Assembly (NCBI GenBank): GCA_023436885.1 | Contig: JAEZHI010000039.1 | Span: 1 to 64,000 of the forward strand | Length of the DNA stretch: 64,000 nt | From: Pseudomonadota bacterium | GTDB lineage: Bacteria; Pseudomonadota; Alphaproteobacteria; Rhizobiales; Pleomorphomonadaceae | Reading direction: 5' to 3' | Shown: piece by piece, positions 36,319 to 45,248 of the stretch | Numbering within the stretch: the stretch's first letter is position 1 | Layout: each line of letters opens with the position of its first letter | Made by a program: the position numbers and the translations under genes | Notes under the pieces: generated by a model | Seen by the model: the letters and a program-made list of their open reading frames with translations, nothing else | Database searches by the model: none | Told to the model about the DNA's origin: nothing

Positions 36319-37140
36319 TCAGGCCTTGGGCTGGAAGGTGTGCTCAAGGCCTGGGAAGCTCCGCGCCTTGACTTCCTCGGCATAAGACGCGGCGGCCTTT
36401 GATACCGCTGCGCCCAAATCGGCGAAACGCTTGACGTGACGGGGGATGAACTCGTTGTAGAGGCCCAGCATGTCTTCACTGACCAGAACCTGCCCGTCGC
36501 ACTGCGGTGAAGCACCGATCCCAATCACCGGAATAGGCGACTCCGCCGTGATCTCACGCGCCAGCGGCTCCATGGTCCCTTCGAGCACGAAGCCGAACGC
36601 GCCCGCCTCGGCAACGACACGGGCATCCGTCTTGATCTTGGCAGCTTGGGACTGGTTGCGCCCTTGCGTCTTGTAGCCGCCATAAACGTTCACGAGTTGT
36701 GGCGTGAGGCCGATGTGACCAAGGACGGGAACGCCCCGTTCAGTGAGGAAGCGAATGGTCTCGCCCATTTCCTCACCGCCTTCCAGCTTGACCGCTTGGG
36801 CTCCGGTTTCGGCCAGAACGCGTGCAGCCGAACGGAAAGCCTGCTCGCGACCCTCCTGATAGGACGCAAAAGGCATATCGACGACAACCAGCGACGTCTT
36901 CGAACCGCGCACCACGGCCGCACCGTGCGCAATCATCAACTCGAGCGTGACCGGCAAGGTCGTCTCGAAACCGTAGACCACCATGCCAAGGGAGTCGCCG
37001 ACCAACAGAAAATCCACGTGGGGATCGAGCAATGTGGCCATCGGTGCTGTATAGGCGGTGAGGCTGACAATCGGGCGAACACCCTTGAGCGCCTTGATAT
37101 CGGCAGTCGATGTGCGACGGGAGCGGACGGGAGCACTCAT
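36319..37140 (-). CDS. panB: 3-methyl-2-oxobutanoate hydroxymethyltransferase
   Basis: 273 residues from the ATG at 37140, six bases after GGAGG. It makes ketopantoate from alpha-ketoisovalerate and methylene-tetrahydrofolate, the first pantothenate (CoA) step. Metal-binding and catalytic blocks are visible: TAYTAPMATLLD, VGDSLGMVVYG, LEGGEEMGETIRFL, GHIGLTPQ and IGIGASPQCDGQVLV with the catalytic glutamate region shortly before. It lies 36 bp after panC, so the two are co-transcribed. Confidence 0.96.
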   Translation of the reverse strand: MSAPVRSRRTSTADIKALKGVRPIVSLTAYTAPMATLLDPHVDFLLVGDSLGMVVYGFETTLPVTLELMIAHGAAVVRGSKTSLVVVDMPFASYQEGREQAFRSAARVLAETGAQAVKLEGGEEMGETIRFLTERGVPVLGHIGLTPQLVNVYGGYKTQGRNQSQAAKIKTDARVVAEAGAFGFVLEGTMEPLAREITAESPIPVIGIGASPQCDGQVLVSEDMLGLYNEFIPRHVKRFADLGAAVSKAAASYAEEVKARSFPGLEHTFQPKA

Positions 37141-37176
37141 GAGGGACCTCCGGGACAATCGCCCTGCGTTGTCGTT

Positions 37177-38022
37177 TCAGGAAACGGCGACCACACGCTG
37201 ATCGATGAGGCGCGTACGGCCAATGCGGACTGCAATCATCAGCGCTATCGCCGATGGCGGGGTCGTTGGATCAACGGGCTCAAGCGTATCGGCTGCGGCG
37301 ACAGCAACGAGATCCGGCTCGGCCAGAGGCTCGGCAGCCAAGGTCTTTCGAATGACAGCTTCAATCCCCTGCGGATCGACGGTTCCGGCACCAATGCTTT
37401 CAGCCGCAGCCGCGAGCGAACGGCTGAGCACTGGCGCCGCCTCGCGTTCTGCGGGCGACAGATAAACGTTACGAGATGATAGAGCCACCCCGTCGGTGTC
37501 ACGCACCGTCGGAACGCCAACCACTTCCAACCCGAACGAAAGGTCGGCCACCATGCGCCGGATTACCTGAAGCTGCTGGTAGTCTTTCTCGCCGAAATAG
37601 GCACGATCGGGTTGGACGATGTTGAACAGCTTGCCGACAACAGTCGCCACACCGCGGAAATGGCCGGGGCGACGCTCACCTTCCAAACGAGACGAAAGGG
37701 TCTCGACCTCAATGTGCGTGGCGATCGGATGTGGGTACATCTCCTCGACGGAAGGAGCAAAGACAAAGTCCGCGCCGTGGGCCGCTAGCAGTTTGCGATC
37801 GGCGTCAAGATCGCGCGGGTAGCGGGCAAAATCCTCGTTCGGGCCAAACTGCAGCGGATTGACAAAGACCGACGTCACGACCACGTCGTTCTCGACACGC
37901 GCCCGGTCGACAAGTGCCGCATGCCCGCGGTGAAGATATCCCATGGTCGGCACCAGACCGACAGTCTTTCCCGACCGCCGCGCCAGCTGCAGCCGCTCAC
38001 GGAGTCCGGCGATTGTGGTCAT
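37177..38022 (-). CDS. panC: Pantoate-beta-alanine ligase
   Basis: 281 residues from the ATG at 38022, the family's usual size. It joins pantoate and beta-alanine with ATP to give pantothenate. Motifs: VPTMGYLHRGH (HIGH-like nucleotide site), FVNPLQFGPNEDFARYPR, GHFRGVATVVGKLFNIVQP, FGEKDYQQL and ALSSRNVYL (KMSKS-like). The ATG has a weak ribosome site; an upstream in-frame TTG five codons earlier sits closer to GGAGG and is an alternative. PanD is not in the window. Confidence 0.95.
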   Translation of the reverse strand: MTTIAGLRERLQLARRSGKTVGLVPTMGYLHRGHAALVDRARVENDVVVTSVFVNPLQFGPNEDFARYPRDLDADRKLLAAHGADFVFAPSVEEMYPHPIATHIEVETLSSRLEGERRPGHFRGVATVVGKLFNIVQPDRAYFGEKDYQQLQVIRRMVADLSFGLEVVGVPTVRDTDGVALSSRNVYLSPAEREAAPVLSRSLAAAAESIGAGTVDPQGIEAVIRKTLAAEPLAEPDLVAVAAADTLEPVDPTTPPSAIALMIAVRIGRTRLIDQRVVAVS

Positions 38023-38177
38023 GGTTTCCAACGGCAATCTCACCTCCAGCGGGCTTCGTCTGGTGCGCCCTTTTAATGCCGCCAAAAACCCTTTGTCACC
38101 CAAGAATTGGGCAGTCTGCGAAAAACCTGGTCAGGTTGGCACGTCCCGCATGACGGCGTAGCATTTCTCCATAATTG

Positions 38178-38213
38178 CGTAAAATTTTACGTAACTGACG
38201 ACACAATTCGTCA
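38178..38213. promoter_or_regulatory. Two palindromes in the panC / tadG-like divergent intergenic region
   Basis: A perfect 14-bp palindrome CGTAAAATTTTACG (38178-38191) is followed by the inverted repeat TGACGA-CACAAT-TCGTCA (38196-38213). They sit 124-191 bp from both divergent starts and look like protein-binding sites. Confidence 0.4.
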
Positions 38214-38336
38214 ATCCGTAACGTTCAATATCAATAAACTCAGCCAATTCCGGAGCTTTCGGTGTTTGGTTGCGAACGATATTCTTTTGGTTGCAGACGC
38301 CAAGGCGCCGCACTCAAGGCCGGATGAGGGTAAGTT

Positions 38337-39599
38337 ATGTCCGACTGCCGTATTTTCGGACGAGCTATAAAGCTTCGAAGCCTTCGCGCACTGATCGGCG
38401 ATTCACGTGGCTCGATTGGTGTCATCATGGCAATTGCTGCGGTCGCCCTGATTGTGGCCGTTGGCGCGGCGGTGGATCTTGCACAGTCACTAAGGGCACG
38501 AGAGGTTCTTCAAGGGGCTCTCGATCAGGCAACTATTCGGGCTGCTTTGACGACAGGCTCGGGATATGCCGACGCAGGTCGTGCCATGCTGTCGGCGAAC
38601 TTGACCAACAATGGAGTGGCCGACACGAGTTTGAATTCGAGCTTCGTCCGCAACAGCGACGGTAGCGTCTCCGGATCAGCTACAATCACCGTGCCGCTCT
38701 CGTTCATGGGACTCATTGGACAGAACAGCATGTCGGTTGGAGTTTCGGCAAAGGCAACCCCAAAGACCTCAACCACGGCGGCAGCAGGTACCGTCTGCAT
38801 TCTCCTGACATCGAGGAATTCGCAAGCTTTGCTGGTCAATTCGGGCGCTACGGTCAACGCGTCGAACTGCGAGATTCATGTCCAGTCCAGCGCAAGTAAT
38901 GCCGCCATATTCAACGGGGGCGCGACCATCAACTCAAAAAAGATCTGCATCAAGAGCACCAGCATCATCGATAATGGCGGCTCTCACCCCAACCTTGAGA
39001 AAGGCTGCTCGCCGGCGAGCGATCCCTACGCGACGAGCTTGCCCGCAGTGACGGTGGGCAACTGCAACTACAACAGCCGCAACATCGATGCTGCGACCTA
39101 CACATTCGATCCGGGCGTTCACTGCGGCGGTGTCAACTTCAACAATTCGCAAACCGTCGCTACGTTCAACCCCGGCCTCTACATCATCAAGGGCGGCGAC
39201 TGGAACATTCAGGGCACGCTCAGGGGAACTGGTGTCACCTTCTATTTTGCCGACACGTCGAAGTTTCAGTTCAACTCCGGCGCTGGCACTTATCTTGCGG
39301 CGCCGACAACGGGCACCTACGCCAACATTCTGATGTATGAGACAACGTCCAACAGCAACGTCTCACAATGGCCTTGGAACGACAGCCCCGGTCATACGCT
39401 GACTGGCCTCATTCATCTGCCTAGCCGGCAGCTGACCATGAACGCCGGCATGACCGCCGCGCTTGATCAGGTCACCATTGTCGCCGACTCTCTGATCCTC
39501 AACCAGACAACATGGAACATGTCGCCTCATGCGACAGCGATACCCAATGGTTCGACGACAACAACCACGACGACGAGCGGCGTGTTCTTGTCCCACTAG
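38337..39599 (+). CDS. TadG-like / TadE-related pilus-assembly family protein
   Basis: 420 residues. A short basic N-terminus is followed by one membrane helix (about 27-47, IGVIMAIAAVALIVAVGAAVDLAQ), then RAREVLQGALDQATIRAAL, the usual TadE/TadG-like N-terminal module. The remainder (about 130-410) is Ser/Thr/Asn/Gly-rich with several cysteines and ends in a run of threonines, suggesting an exported beta-rich domain anchored in the inner membrane. No other tad/cpa pilus gene is nearby, so pilus function is unproven. GAGGGTAAGTT precedes the ATG. It is divergent from panC and ends at a two-way terminator shared with pgm. Confidence 0.8.
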   Translation: MSDCRIFGRAIKLRSLRALIGDSRGSIGVIMAIAAVALIVAVGAAVDLAQSLRAREVLQGALDQATIRAALTTGSGYADAGRAMLSANLTNNGVADTSLNSSFVRNSDGSVSGSATITVPLSFMGLIGQNSMSVGVSAKATPKTSTTAAAGTVCILLTSRNSQALLVNSGATVNASNCEIHVQSSASNAAIFNGGATINSKKICIKSTSIIDNGGSHPNLEKGCSPASDPYATSLPAVTVGNCNYNSRNIDAATYTFDPGVHCGGVNFNNSQTVATFNPGLYIIKGGDWNIQGTLRGTGVTFYFADTSKFQFNSGAGTYLAAPTTGTYANILMYETTSNSNVSQWPWNDSPGHTLTGLIHLPSRQLTMNAGMTAALDQVTIVADSLILNQTTWNMSPHATAIPNGSTTTTTTTSGVFLSH

Positions 39600-39614
39600 T
39601 ACGCTGCGAAAGCA

Positions 39615-39646
39615 AAGGCCCGGGCGGCGATTGCCCCCCGGGCCTT
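39615..39646. terminator. Two-way terminator between the TadG-like gene and pgm
   Basis: A 10-bp perfect stem (39615-39624 with 39637-39646), extended by two more pairs after a mismatch, in the 72-bp gap between convergent genes. Minus-strand reading gives TTTGCTTTCGC after the stem; the plus strand gives no clear T-tract, so it mainly serves pgm. Confidence 0.75.
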
Positions 39647-39671
39647 GGCTTCTAGACAGGATACCAGCCGA

Positions 39672-41303
39672 TCAGGTGATCACGTCAGGCGCCTGGCGGC
39701 CTGTACGTGCCTTGATCTCGGCCAGCTTGTCGGCAGCTTCAATGACCTTGGCGAGTGCGACCTGTGCATCCTGGCCGTGCTTCTTCGCATCAGGCTCGAA
39801 GCTCTCAAGATAGACACGAAGAGTCGCACCCTCGGTTCCGGTACCCGAAAGACGAAACACGACGCGCTCGCCGCCCTTGAAGAGGATGCGAATGCCCTGC
39901 TTCTTGGTCACCGAACCATCGACCGGATCGTTGTAGGCAAAGTCGTCAGCACTCTTCACTTCGAGGCCCGCGACCTTGGTGCCCGGAAGTGTCGGCAACA
40001 TTTCGCGCAGGCGGTTTACCAGCCCCTCGGCAGCGGCCGTTTCAACCGCTTCGTAGTCGTGGCGGGTGTAGAAGGTACGGCCGTACTCGGCCCAGTGCTT
40101 CTCCTGGATGTCCTTGAGACTCTCGCCACGCACTGCCAGAATATTGAGCCAAAGAAGAACAGCCCAGAGACCGTCCTTTTCGCGCACGTGGTCGGAGCCG
40201 GTGCCGGCGCTTTCCTCGCCACAGAGCGTCACCTTGCCGGCGTCGAGAAGGTTGCCGAAGAACTTCCAGCCGGTGGGCGTCTCGTAGCAGTCGAGCCCCT
40301 TCTTTTCTGCCACCCGGTCGACGGCGCCCGACGTGGGCATCGAACGAGCGACGCCAGCCAAGCCTTTGGCATAGCCCTTTGCGAGGTGAGCGTTGGCAGC
40401 CAGAAGCGCCAGACTGTCCGATGGCGTCACGACGGCGCCACGGCCGATGACGATATTGCGGTCACCGTCACCATCGGAAGCCGCGCCGAAATCCGTCGCC
40501 TTGGGCGAGGCCATGAAGTCATAGAGGTCCTTGGCATAGATCGGATTCGGATCGGGATGGCCGCCACCAAAGTCCGGGAGCGGCACGGCATTGATAACGC
40601 TGCCCGCCGCCGCACCGAGCTTGCCTTCGAGGATCGCCTTGGCATAGGGGCCGGTGGCCGCATGCATGGCATCGAAGCGCAGCGTGAAGCCGGACTTGAT
40701 CAGCGCGGCGATCTTGTCGAAGTCGAAGAGCTTCTCCATCAGCTCGACGTAATCGGCAACCGGATCGACAACTTCGATTTCAGTGTCGCCAGCCTTCGAG
40801 GCGCCGATCTGATTAAGATCGACATCGCCCAGTTCGGCAATGCGATATTCGGTGATGGTCTTGGTTGCCGCGAAGATGGCGTCCGTGACGTTCTCCGGAG
40901 CCGGCCCACCGTTGGAGCCATTGAACTTGATGCCGAAGTCGCCGTCCTCACCGCCGGGGTTGTGGCTCGCCGACAGGACGATGCCGCCGAAAGCGCCGAG
41001 CTTACGAATGACGTTTGAAGCTGCGGGGGTGGAAAAGAGACCGCCCTTGCCAATCACCAGCTTCTTGGCGCCGTGGGCAACGGCCATCTTGATAATGGTC
41101 TGAATAGCCTTGTCATTGAAATAGCGGCCGTCGCCGCCGATCACCAGCACCTTGCCGGACACGCCGCCAACGCCGGCAAAAATGGCTTCAACGTAGTTTT
41201 CGAGATAGCCCGGTTGCATGAAGACGCGTGTCTTCTTGCGGAGCCCGGAGGTTCCCGGCTTCTGGCCGTCGATCGGCTTGGTGGCGATTGTCTTGATCTG
41301 CAT
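39672..41303 (-). CDS. pgm: Phosphoglucomutase (alpha-D-glucose-1,6-bisphosphate-dependent)
   Basis: 543 residues, matching the long alpha-PGM family. It interconverts glucose-6-phosphate and glucose-1-phosphate, supplying GlgC. The phosphoserine is Ser113 in SASHNPGG; the metal loop is DGDGDRN; the sugar loop is CGEESAGTGSDHVREKDG. It is the last gene of the glycogen row, 35 bp after glgX, with GGGAG upstream of the ATG. Confidence 0.96.
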   Translation of the reverse strand: MQIKTIATKPIDGQKPGTSGLRKKTRVFMQPGYLENYVEAIFAGVGGVSGKVLVIGGDGRYFNDKAIQTIIKMAVAHGAKKLVIGKGGLFSTPAASNVIRKLGAFGGIVLSASHNPGGEDGDFGIKFNGSNGGPAPENVTDAIFAATKTITEYRIAELGDVDLNQIGASKAGDTEIEVVDPVADYVELMEKLFDFDKIAALIKSGFTLRFDAMHAATGPYAKAILEGKLGAAAGSVINAVPLPDFGGGHPDPNPIYAKDLYDFMASPKATDFGAASDGDGDRNIVIGRGAVVTPSDSLALLAANAHLAKGYAKGLAGVARSMPTSGAVDRVAEKKGLDCYETPTGWKFFGNLLDAGKVTLCGEESAGTGSDHVREKDGLWAVLLWLNILAVRGESLKDIQEKHWAEYGRTFYTRHDYEAVETAAAEGLVNRLREMLPTLPGTKVAGLEVKSADDFAYNDPVDGSVTKKQGIRILFKGGERVVFRLSGTGTEGATLRVYLESFEPDAKKHGQDAQVALAKVIEAADKLAEIKARTGRQAPDVIT

Positions 41304-41338
41304 TCCCTGTCACTCCCCGAGAGGCAATGTCACTTTAC

Positions 41339-43453
41339 TCAAGCTCTTACCTCAACGAAAGCGAGGAAGGAGCGGCCCGGCACTTCTGCTGCCTGCCAGG
41401 CGCGACGCGGCGTTGCCGCGGCTGGGCGGCCCGTAGGCATGTCGGAGCTCAGAATTGGCTTCCAGCTGTATCCCTCCCGCGTTGGCGGCAGGTGAAAACG
41501 GCGGTTGGCGCGGTGGGCATTCAACATCAGATAAACGGCCTCGCCGTCAGCCTCGACATGCGGCAAAGCAGAATCACGCAGCACGATACCGAAGGCCTTG
41601 CACTCGCGACTGTTCCAGTCGGCCGCCGTCATGGGCTTGCCGGATACGGCGATCCACTCGACATCGGTCAGCCCATCTTCCGAACGCGGTACACCGTGCA
41701 GGAACCGCGTTTGACGAAACACAGAATTGGATTGGCGCAGTTGAACGACATAGGCAACGAACTCGGCGAGTTCGGCATCGTCCGACGCTCCCCAGGTCAC
41801 CCAGCCAACCGGATTGTCCTGGCAGTAGGCGTTATTGTTGCCGAGTTGGCTGTTCCCAAGCTCGTCTCCTGCCAGCAGCATGGGGGTGCCCTGCGACAGC
41901 AGGAGGGTTGCGAGCATGTTGCGCATCTGGCGTTTGCGCGTCGCGATGATCGAGGCATCGGCCGACGGGCCCTCGGTGCCGTAATTGGCCGAGTGATTGT
42001 CGGAATGGCCGTCGCGATTATCCTCGAGATTGGCCTCGTTATGCTTGGCAGCGTAGGAGACAAGGTCCCTGAGGGTAAAGCCGTCGTGAGCGGTGACGAA
42101 GTTGATCGACGCCGAAGGGCGCCGGTTCGAACGGTCGAAGCGATCCGGAGACCCCAGCAGGCGTGCCGCCAATTCGGGCGCAACCAATTCATCGCCACGC
42201 CAGAAAGCTCGAACCGTGTCGCGAAAACGATCGTTCCACTCGGAAAATCCGGGCGGGAAATTGCCAAGCTGATAACCGCCGGGGCCGATATCCCATGGCT
42301 CGGCGATCAGCTTAACGGTCGACAGGAGTGGGTCCTGACGAAGCGCCGTGAGGAAGCGGCCCTCGGGATCAAAGCCATGCGGCTCTCGTCCTACCGACGT
42401 CGCAAGGTCGAAGCGAAAGCCATCGACACCGATCGCTTCGACCCAATAGCGTAGCGAATCGAGGATCATCTGCGTGACGCGCGGGTGCCCGGCATTCAGC
42501 GTGTTGCCGGTACCGGTATCGTTGATGTACCAACGCGGGCGGTCTGGGTTGAGGCGGTAGTAGCTGGCGTTGTCGATGCCGCGAAAAGACAGCGTCGGAC
42601 CGAATTGATCGACTTCGCCGGTATGGTTGTAAACGACGTCGAGCAGCACCTCGATGCCCGCCTGATGCAGCGCGCAAACCATGTCACGGACGCGGTCCAC
42701 CACCGACACGCCGCGCGGCCCGTGGTCGTAGCGGGGCTCGGGAGCAAAATAGCAAAGCGGCGAGTAGCCCCAATAGTTGACCAGTCCCTTGCGCGTCAGG
42801 AAGCCATCGTCAAGGAAGGCCTGGATGGGCATCAGCTCGATCGCAGTAATGCCAAGCTTCTTCAGGTGTTCGATGGTCTCTGGTGCGCCTAGCCCCTCGT
42901 ACGTGCCGGCCTTGGCGCGCGGCAGACGCGGCATCTGCATGGTCAGCCCACGCACATGGGCCTCGTAGATCACCGTGTCACGCCAAGGGCGTGCCGGCCT
43001 GAAATCCACGCAGGGTGGGACCTTGGAATCGGTCACGAGGGCTTTCGGCACGACACGAGCACTGTCGCGCGTATCGAAACTGGCATCGTCGAGCGTCACC
43101 GGCTGGTAGCCGGCCATCAAATCATTGGCCCGCAGACGGCCAGACAGAACCCTCGCATAGGGGTCGATGACCAGCTTGTGCGGATTGAAGCGATGCCCAT
43201 GCTCGGGATCGTAGGGTCCGTGAACGCGGAAACCGTAAGCTGTGCCCACACCAATACCGGAGACGTAGCCGTGGAAGACTTCGTCGGTACACTCCGGCAA
43301 CGTCAGGCGCGCATGCTCAAACCCGGTCAGCGGTTCAAACAGACAGACGTCCACACGAGTCGCATTGGCCGAGAAGAGGGCGAAGTTGACGCCCTCACCA
43401 TCGAACTGTGCCCCCAGAGGATACGGCCGGCCGGACCGGATCGACAGCGTCAT
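41339..43453 (-). CDS. glgX: Glycogen debranching enzyme GlgX (isoamylase type)
   Basis: 704 residues. An N-terminal carbohydrate-binding module 48 (YPLGAQFDGEGVNFALFSANATRVD) precedes a GH13 barrel with the four conserved regions: DVVYNHT, GFRFDLAT with nucleophile Asp, ELIAEPWDIGPGGYQ-like (LIAEPWDIGPGGY) with acid/base Glu, and NFVTAHDGFTLRD. It removes alpha-1,6 branches from phosphorylase-trimmed glycogen. It is 6 bp after glgA, consistent with co-translation. Confidence 0.96.
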   Translation of the reverse strand: MTLSIRSGRPYPLGAQFDGEGVNFALFSANATRVDVCLFEPLTGFEHARLTLPECTDEVFHGYVSGIGVGTAYGFRVHGPYDPEHGHRFNPHKLVIDPYARVLSGRLRANDLMAGYQPVTLDDASFDTRDSARVVPKALVTDSKVPPCVDFRPARPWRDTVIYEAHVRGLTMQMPRLPRAKAGTYEGLGAPETIEHLKKLGITAIELMPIQAFLDDGFLTRKGLVNYWGYSPLCYFAPEPRYDHGPRGVSVVDRVRDMVCALHQAGIEVLLDVVYNHTGEVDQFGPTLSFRGIDNASYYRLNPDRPRWYINDTGTGNTLNAGHPRVTQMILDSLRYWVEAIGVDGFRFDLATSVGREPHGFDPEGRFLTALRQDPLLSTVKLIAEPWDIGPGGYQLGNFPPGFSEWNDRFRDTVRAFWRGDELVAPELAARLLGSPDRFDRSNRRPSASINFVTAHDGFTLRDLVSYAAKHNEANLEDNRDGHSDNHSANYGTEGPSADASIIATRKRQMRNMLATLLLSQGTPMLLAGDELGNSQLGNNNAYCQDNPVGWVTWGASDDAELAEFVAYVVQLRQSNSVFRQTRFLHGVPRSEDGLTDVEWIAVSGKPMTAADWNSRECKAFGIVLRDSALPHVEADGEAVYLMLNAHRANRRFHLPPTREGYSWKPILSSDMPTGRPAAATPRRAWQAAEVPGRSFLAFVEVRA

Positions 43454-43459
43454 CGGATT

Positions 43460-44911
43460 TCAAACAGCCTCGACCGTCAGGTCGCGGTAGAGTGCAACAT
43501 AGTCGGGAGCTGAATCCTCCCAACCGACCGGATGAGCCATCGCTCGCGCTTGCACCGCTCGCCAAACCTTCTTGTTATGGAAGAGATCAAATAGGCGCTC
43601 GATGGCGAAACCGAGACCACCGGCGGACACCGGGGCGAACTGGATGCCTGTTGCCGTTCCCGCGCGGACCGAGGCATCGTTGGCGTCGATCACCGTGTCG
43701 GCAAGACCGCCGGTGCGGGCAACGACCGGGACAGTGCCGTAACGCAAACCGTAGAGTTGGGTGAGGCCGCAAGGCTCGAAGCGCGACGGAATGAGGATGG
43801 CATCGGCGCCGGCCTGCATGGCGTGGCTGAGCGGCTCGCTATATCCGATGTGAACGGCAACAGAGCCCGGATTGGCGGCCGCGGCGTCGATAAACGCCCG
43901 CTCCATGCCGTGTTCGCCGGCACCGAGGATGGCCAGTTGCCCTCCCCGTTGGACGATTCCGTCGAGAACCGGCAACAGCATGTCGAGGCCCTTTTGCCCG
44001 GTCAGACGGCTGACCACGATCATCAAGGGCGCGTCGGGGTCTACTCGCAGCCCCATGCGGTTTTGCAGCTCGGTCTTGCAAGCCGCCTTTCCAGCTATCT
44101 TGCGAGCGCTGTAGTTGACCGCGATGAGTGGATCCGTCGCGGGATCCCAAACCTTGGTATCGATGCCGTTGACGATGCCGCTCAGCACATTGGAACGCTC
44201 ATTCAGCACCCCTTCCATGCCGAAGCCGAATTCGGGCGTGCGAAGTTCACGAGCGTAGGTTGGGCTGACCGTCGTAAGCCGATCCGAGAAGACAAGCCCG
44301 CCCTTCAAAAATGAACAATAGCCGTAATACTCAAGTCCGGCCGGCGTGTAGAAGCTAGAAGGCAGACCGAAGGTATCGAAATCGGCTCGACCGCAAATGC
44401 CCTGAAACGCTACGTTGTGAATGGTGAAGACAGTCTTGGGGCGACCTTCTGCCGGGCCGGCCAAGAGATAAGGCGCGACGAGGCCGGTCTGCCAATCGTG
44501 GCAGTGAACGATCTGAGGCTTCCAATCGCCAATGCCGGACCGCCCGACTGCGGCGCCGATGGCGGATAGCGCAGCGAACCGGCGGATATTGTCCCACCAG
44601 TCGTTACCGTCCGGACCGAGATAGGGATTGCCGGACCGCTCGTAGAGATGGCTGGCTTCAAGCGCAAGGACCTTGAGCCCGTCGGCGGTCACGCCGGACA
44701 ACAGCCGCCCCGGACCACCGAAGACATCGGGATAGGTCGCAACTTCCTGAATATTCTCAAGATGCCCAAAAACGCCGGGATAGGCCGGCATCAGAACGCG
44801 AACATCGCAGTCGAGGCTGGCAAGGGCCAATGGCAAGGCGCCGACGACATCGGCAAGACCGCCGGTCTTGATCAACGGGTAGCATTCGGAGGCAACGAAT
44901 AGAACGCGCAC
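43460..44911 (-). CDS. glgA: Glycogen synthase
   Basis: 483 residues from a GTG at 44911. The GTG is chosen because CGGAG lies 8-9 bases upstream and the product then begins RVLFVASECYPLIKTGGLADV, exactly as GlgA proteins do; the open frame further upstream is spacer. Lys15-Thr16-Gly17-Gly18 is the ADP-glucose-binding KTGGL motif, and the C-terminal GT5 domain has PSRFEPCGLTQLYGLRYGT. It extends alpha-1,4-glucan from ADP-glucose. Confidence 0.95.
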   Translation of the reverse strand: MRVLFVASECYPLIKTGGLADVVGALPLALASLDCDVRVLMPAYPGVFGHLENIQEVATYPDVFGGPGRLLSGVTADGLKVLALEASHLYERSGNPYLGPDGNDWWDNIRRFAALSAIGAAVGRSGIGDWKPQIVHCHDWQTGLVAPYLLAGPAEGRPKTVFTIHNVAFQGICGRADFDTFGLPSSFYTPAGLEYYGYCSFLKGGLVFSDRLTTVSPTYARELRTPEFGFGMEGVLNERSNVLSGIVNGIDTKVWDPATDPLIAVNYSARKIAGKAACKTELQNRMGLRVDPDAPLMIVVSRLTGQKGLDMLLPVLDGIVQRGGQLAILGAGEHGMERAFIDAAAANPGSVAVHIGYSEPLSHAMQAGADAILIPSRFEPCGLTQLYGLRYGTVPVVARTGGLADTVIDANDASVRAGTATGIQFAPVSAGGLGFAIERLFDLFHNKKVWRAVQARAMAHPVGWEDSAPDYVALYRDLTVEAV

Positions 44912-45086
44912 TTGATCACTCCGATCGTTATGCCAACTCGCGATCATGCTGACGCATGTGCTCGTTGCAATCATCAGGCGCCTGTTGGTGGCACCCTGGT
45001 GTTTTCCAGGCCAAGAGGGAACGGGCTCGCCCGCCCCCTCACATGGAGGCGCCGCCTTCGGCGAGTTGCCGGCAGCGGCGCAGACA

Positions 45087-45194
45087 TTTAGAGTATTTCC
45101 GGTGCACACGGGTTCACCGGAAATGCTCTATCTCTTTGTTAAGACGCAATTTCGGACGCAAAACCGGCTCCCACTTTTGCTGAAATCGCTCTAG
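45087..45194. repeat. Rhizobiales-type intergenic palindromic repeat
   Basis: In the glgA-glgC gap, a 15-bp stem with one mismatch (45090-45104 with 45115-45129) is followed by a stretch ending AAAACCGGCTCCCACTTTTG...GCTCTAG. This text resembles the widespread rhizobial intergenic dyad element with its AAAACCGG...CCACTTTT...GCTCTA core, from memory. The outer AGAG/CTCT ends allow a larger fold. The rest of the 337-bp gap has no gene. Confidence 0.6.
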
Positions 45195-45248
45195 ACCGTG
45201 ACAGGGCGCGGGTTTTGCCACGCCCCACCGCTTGTTTCAATGCCGCAG

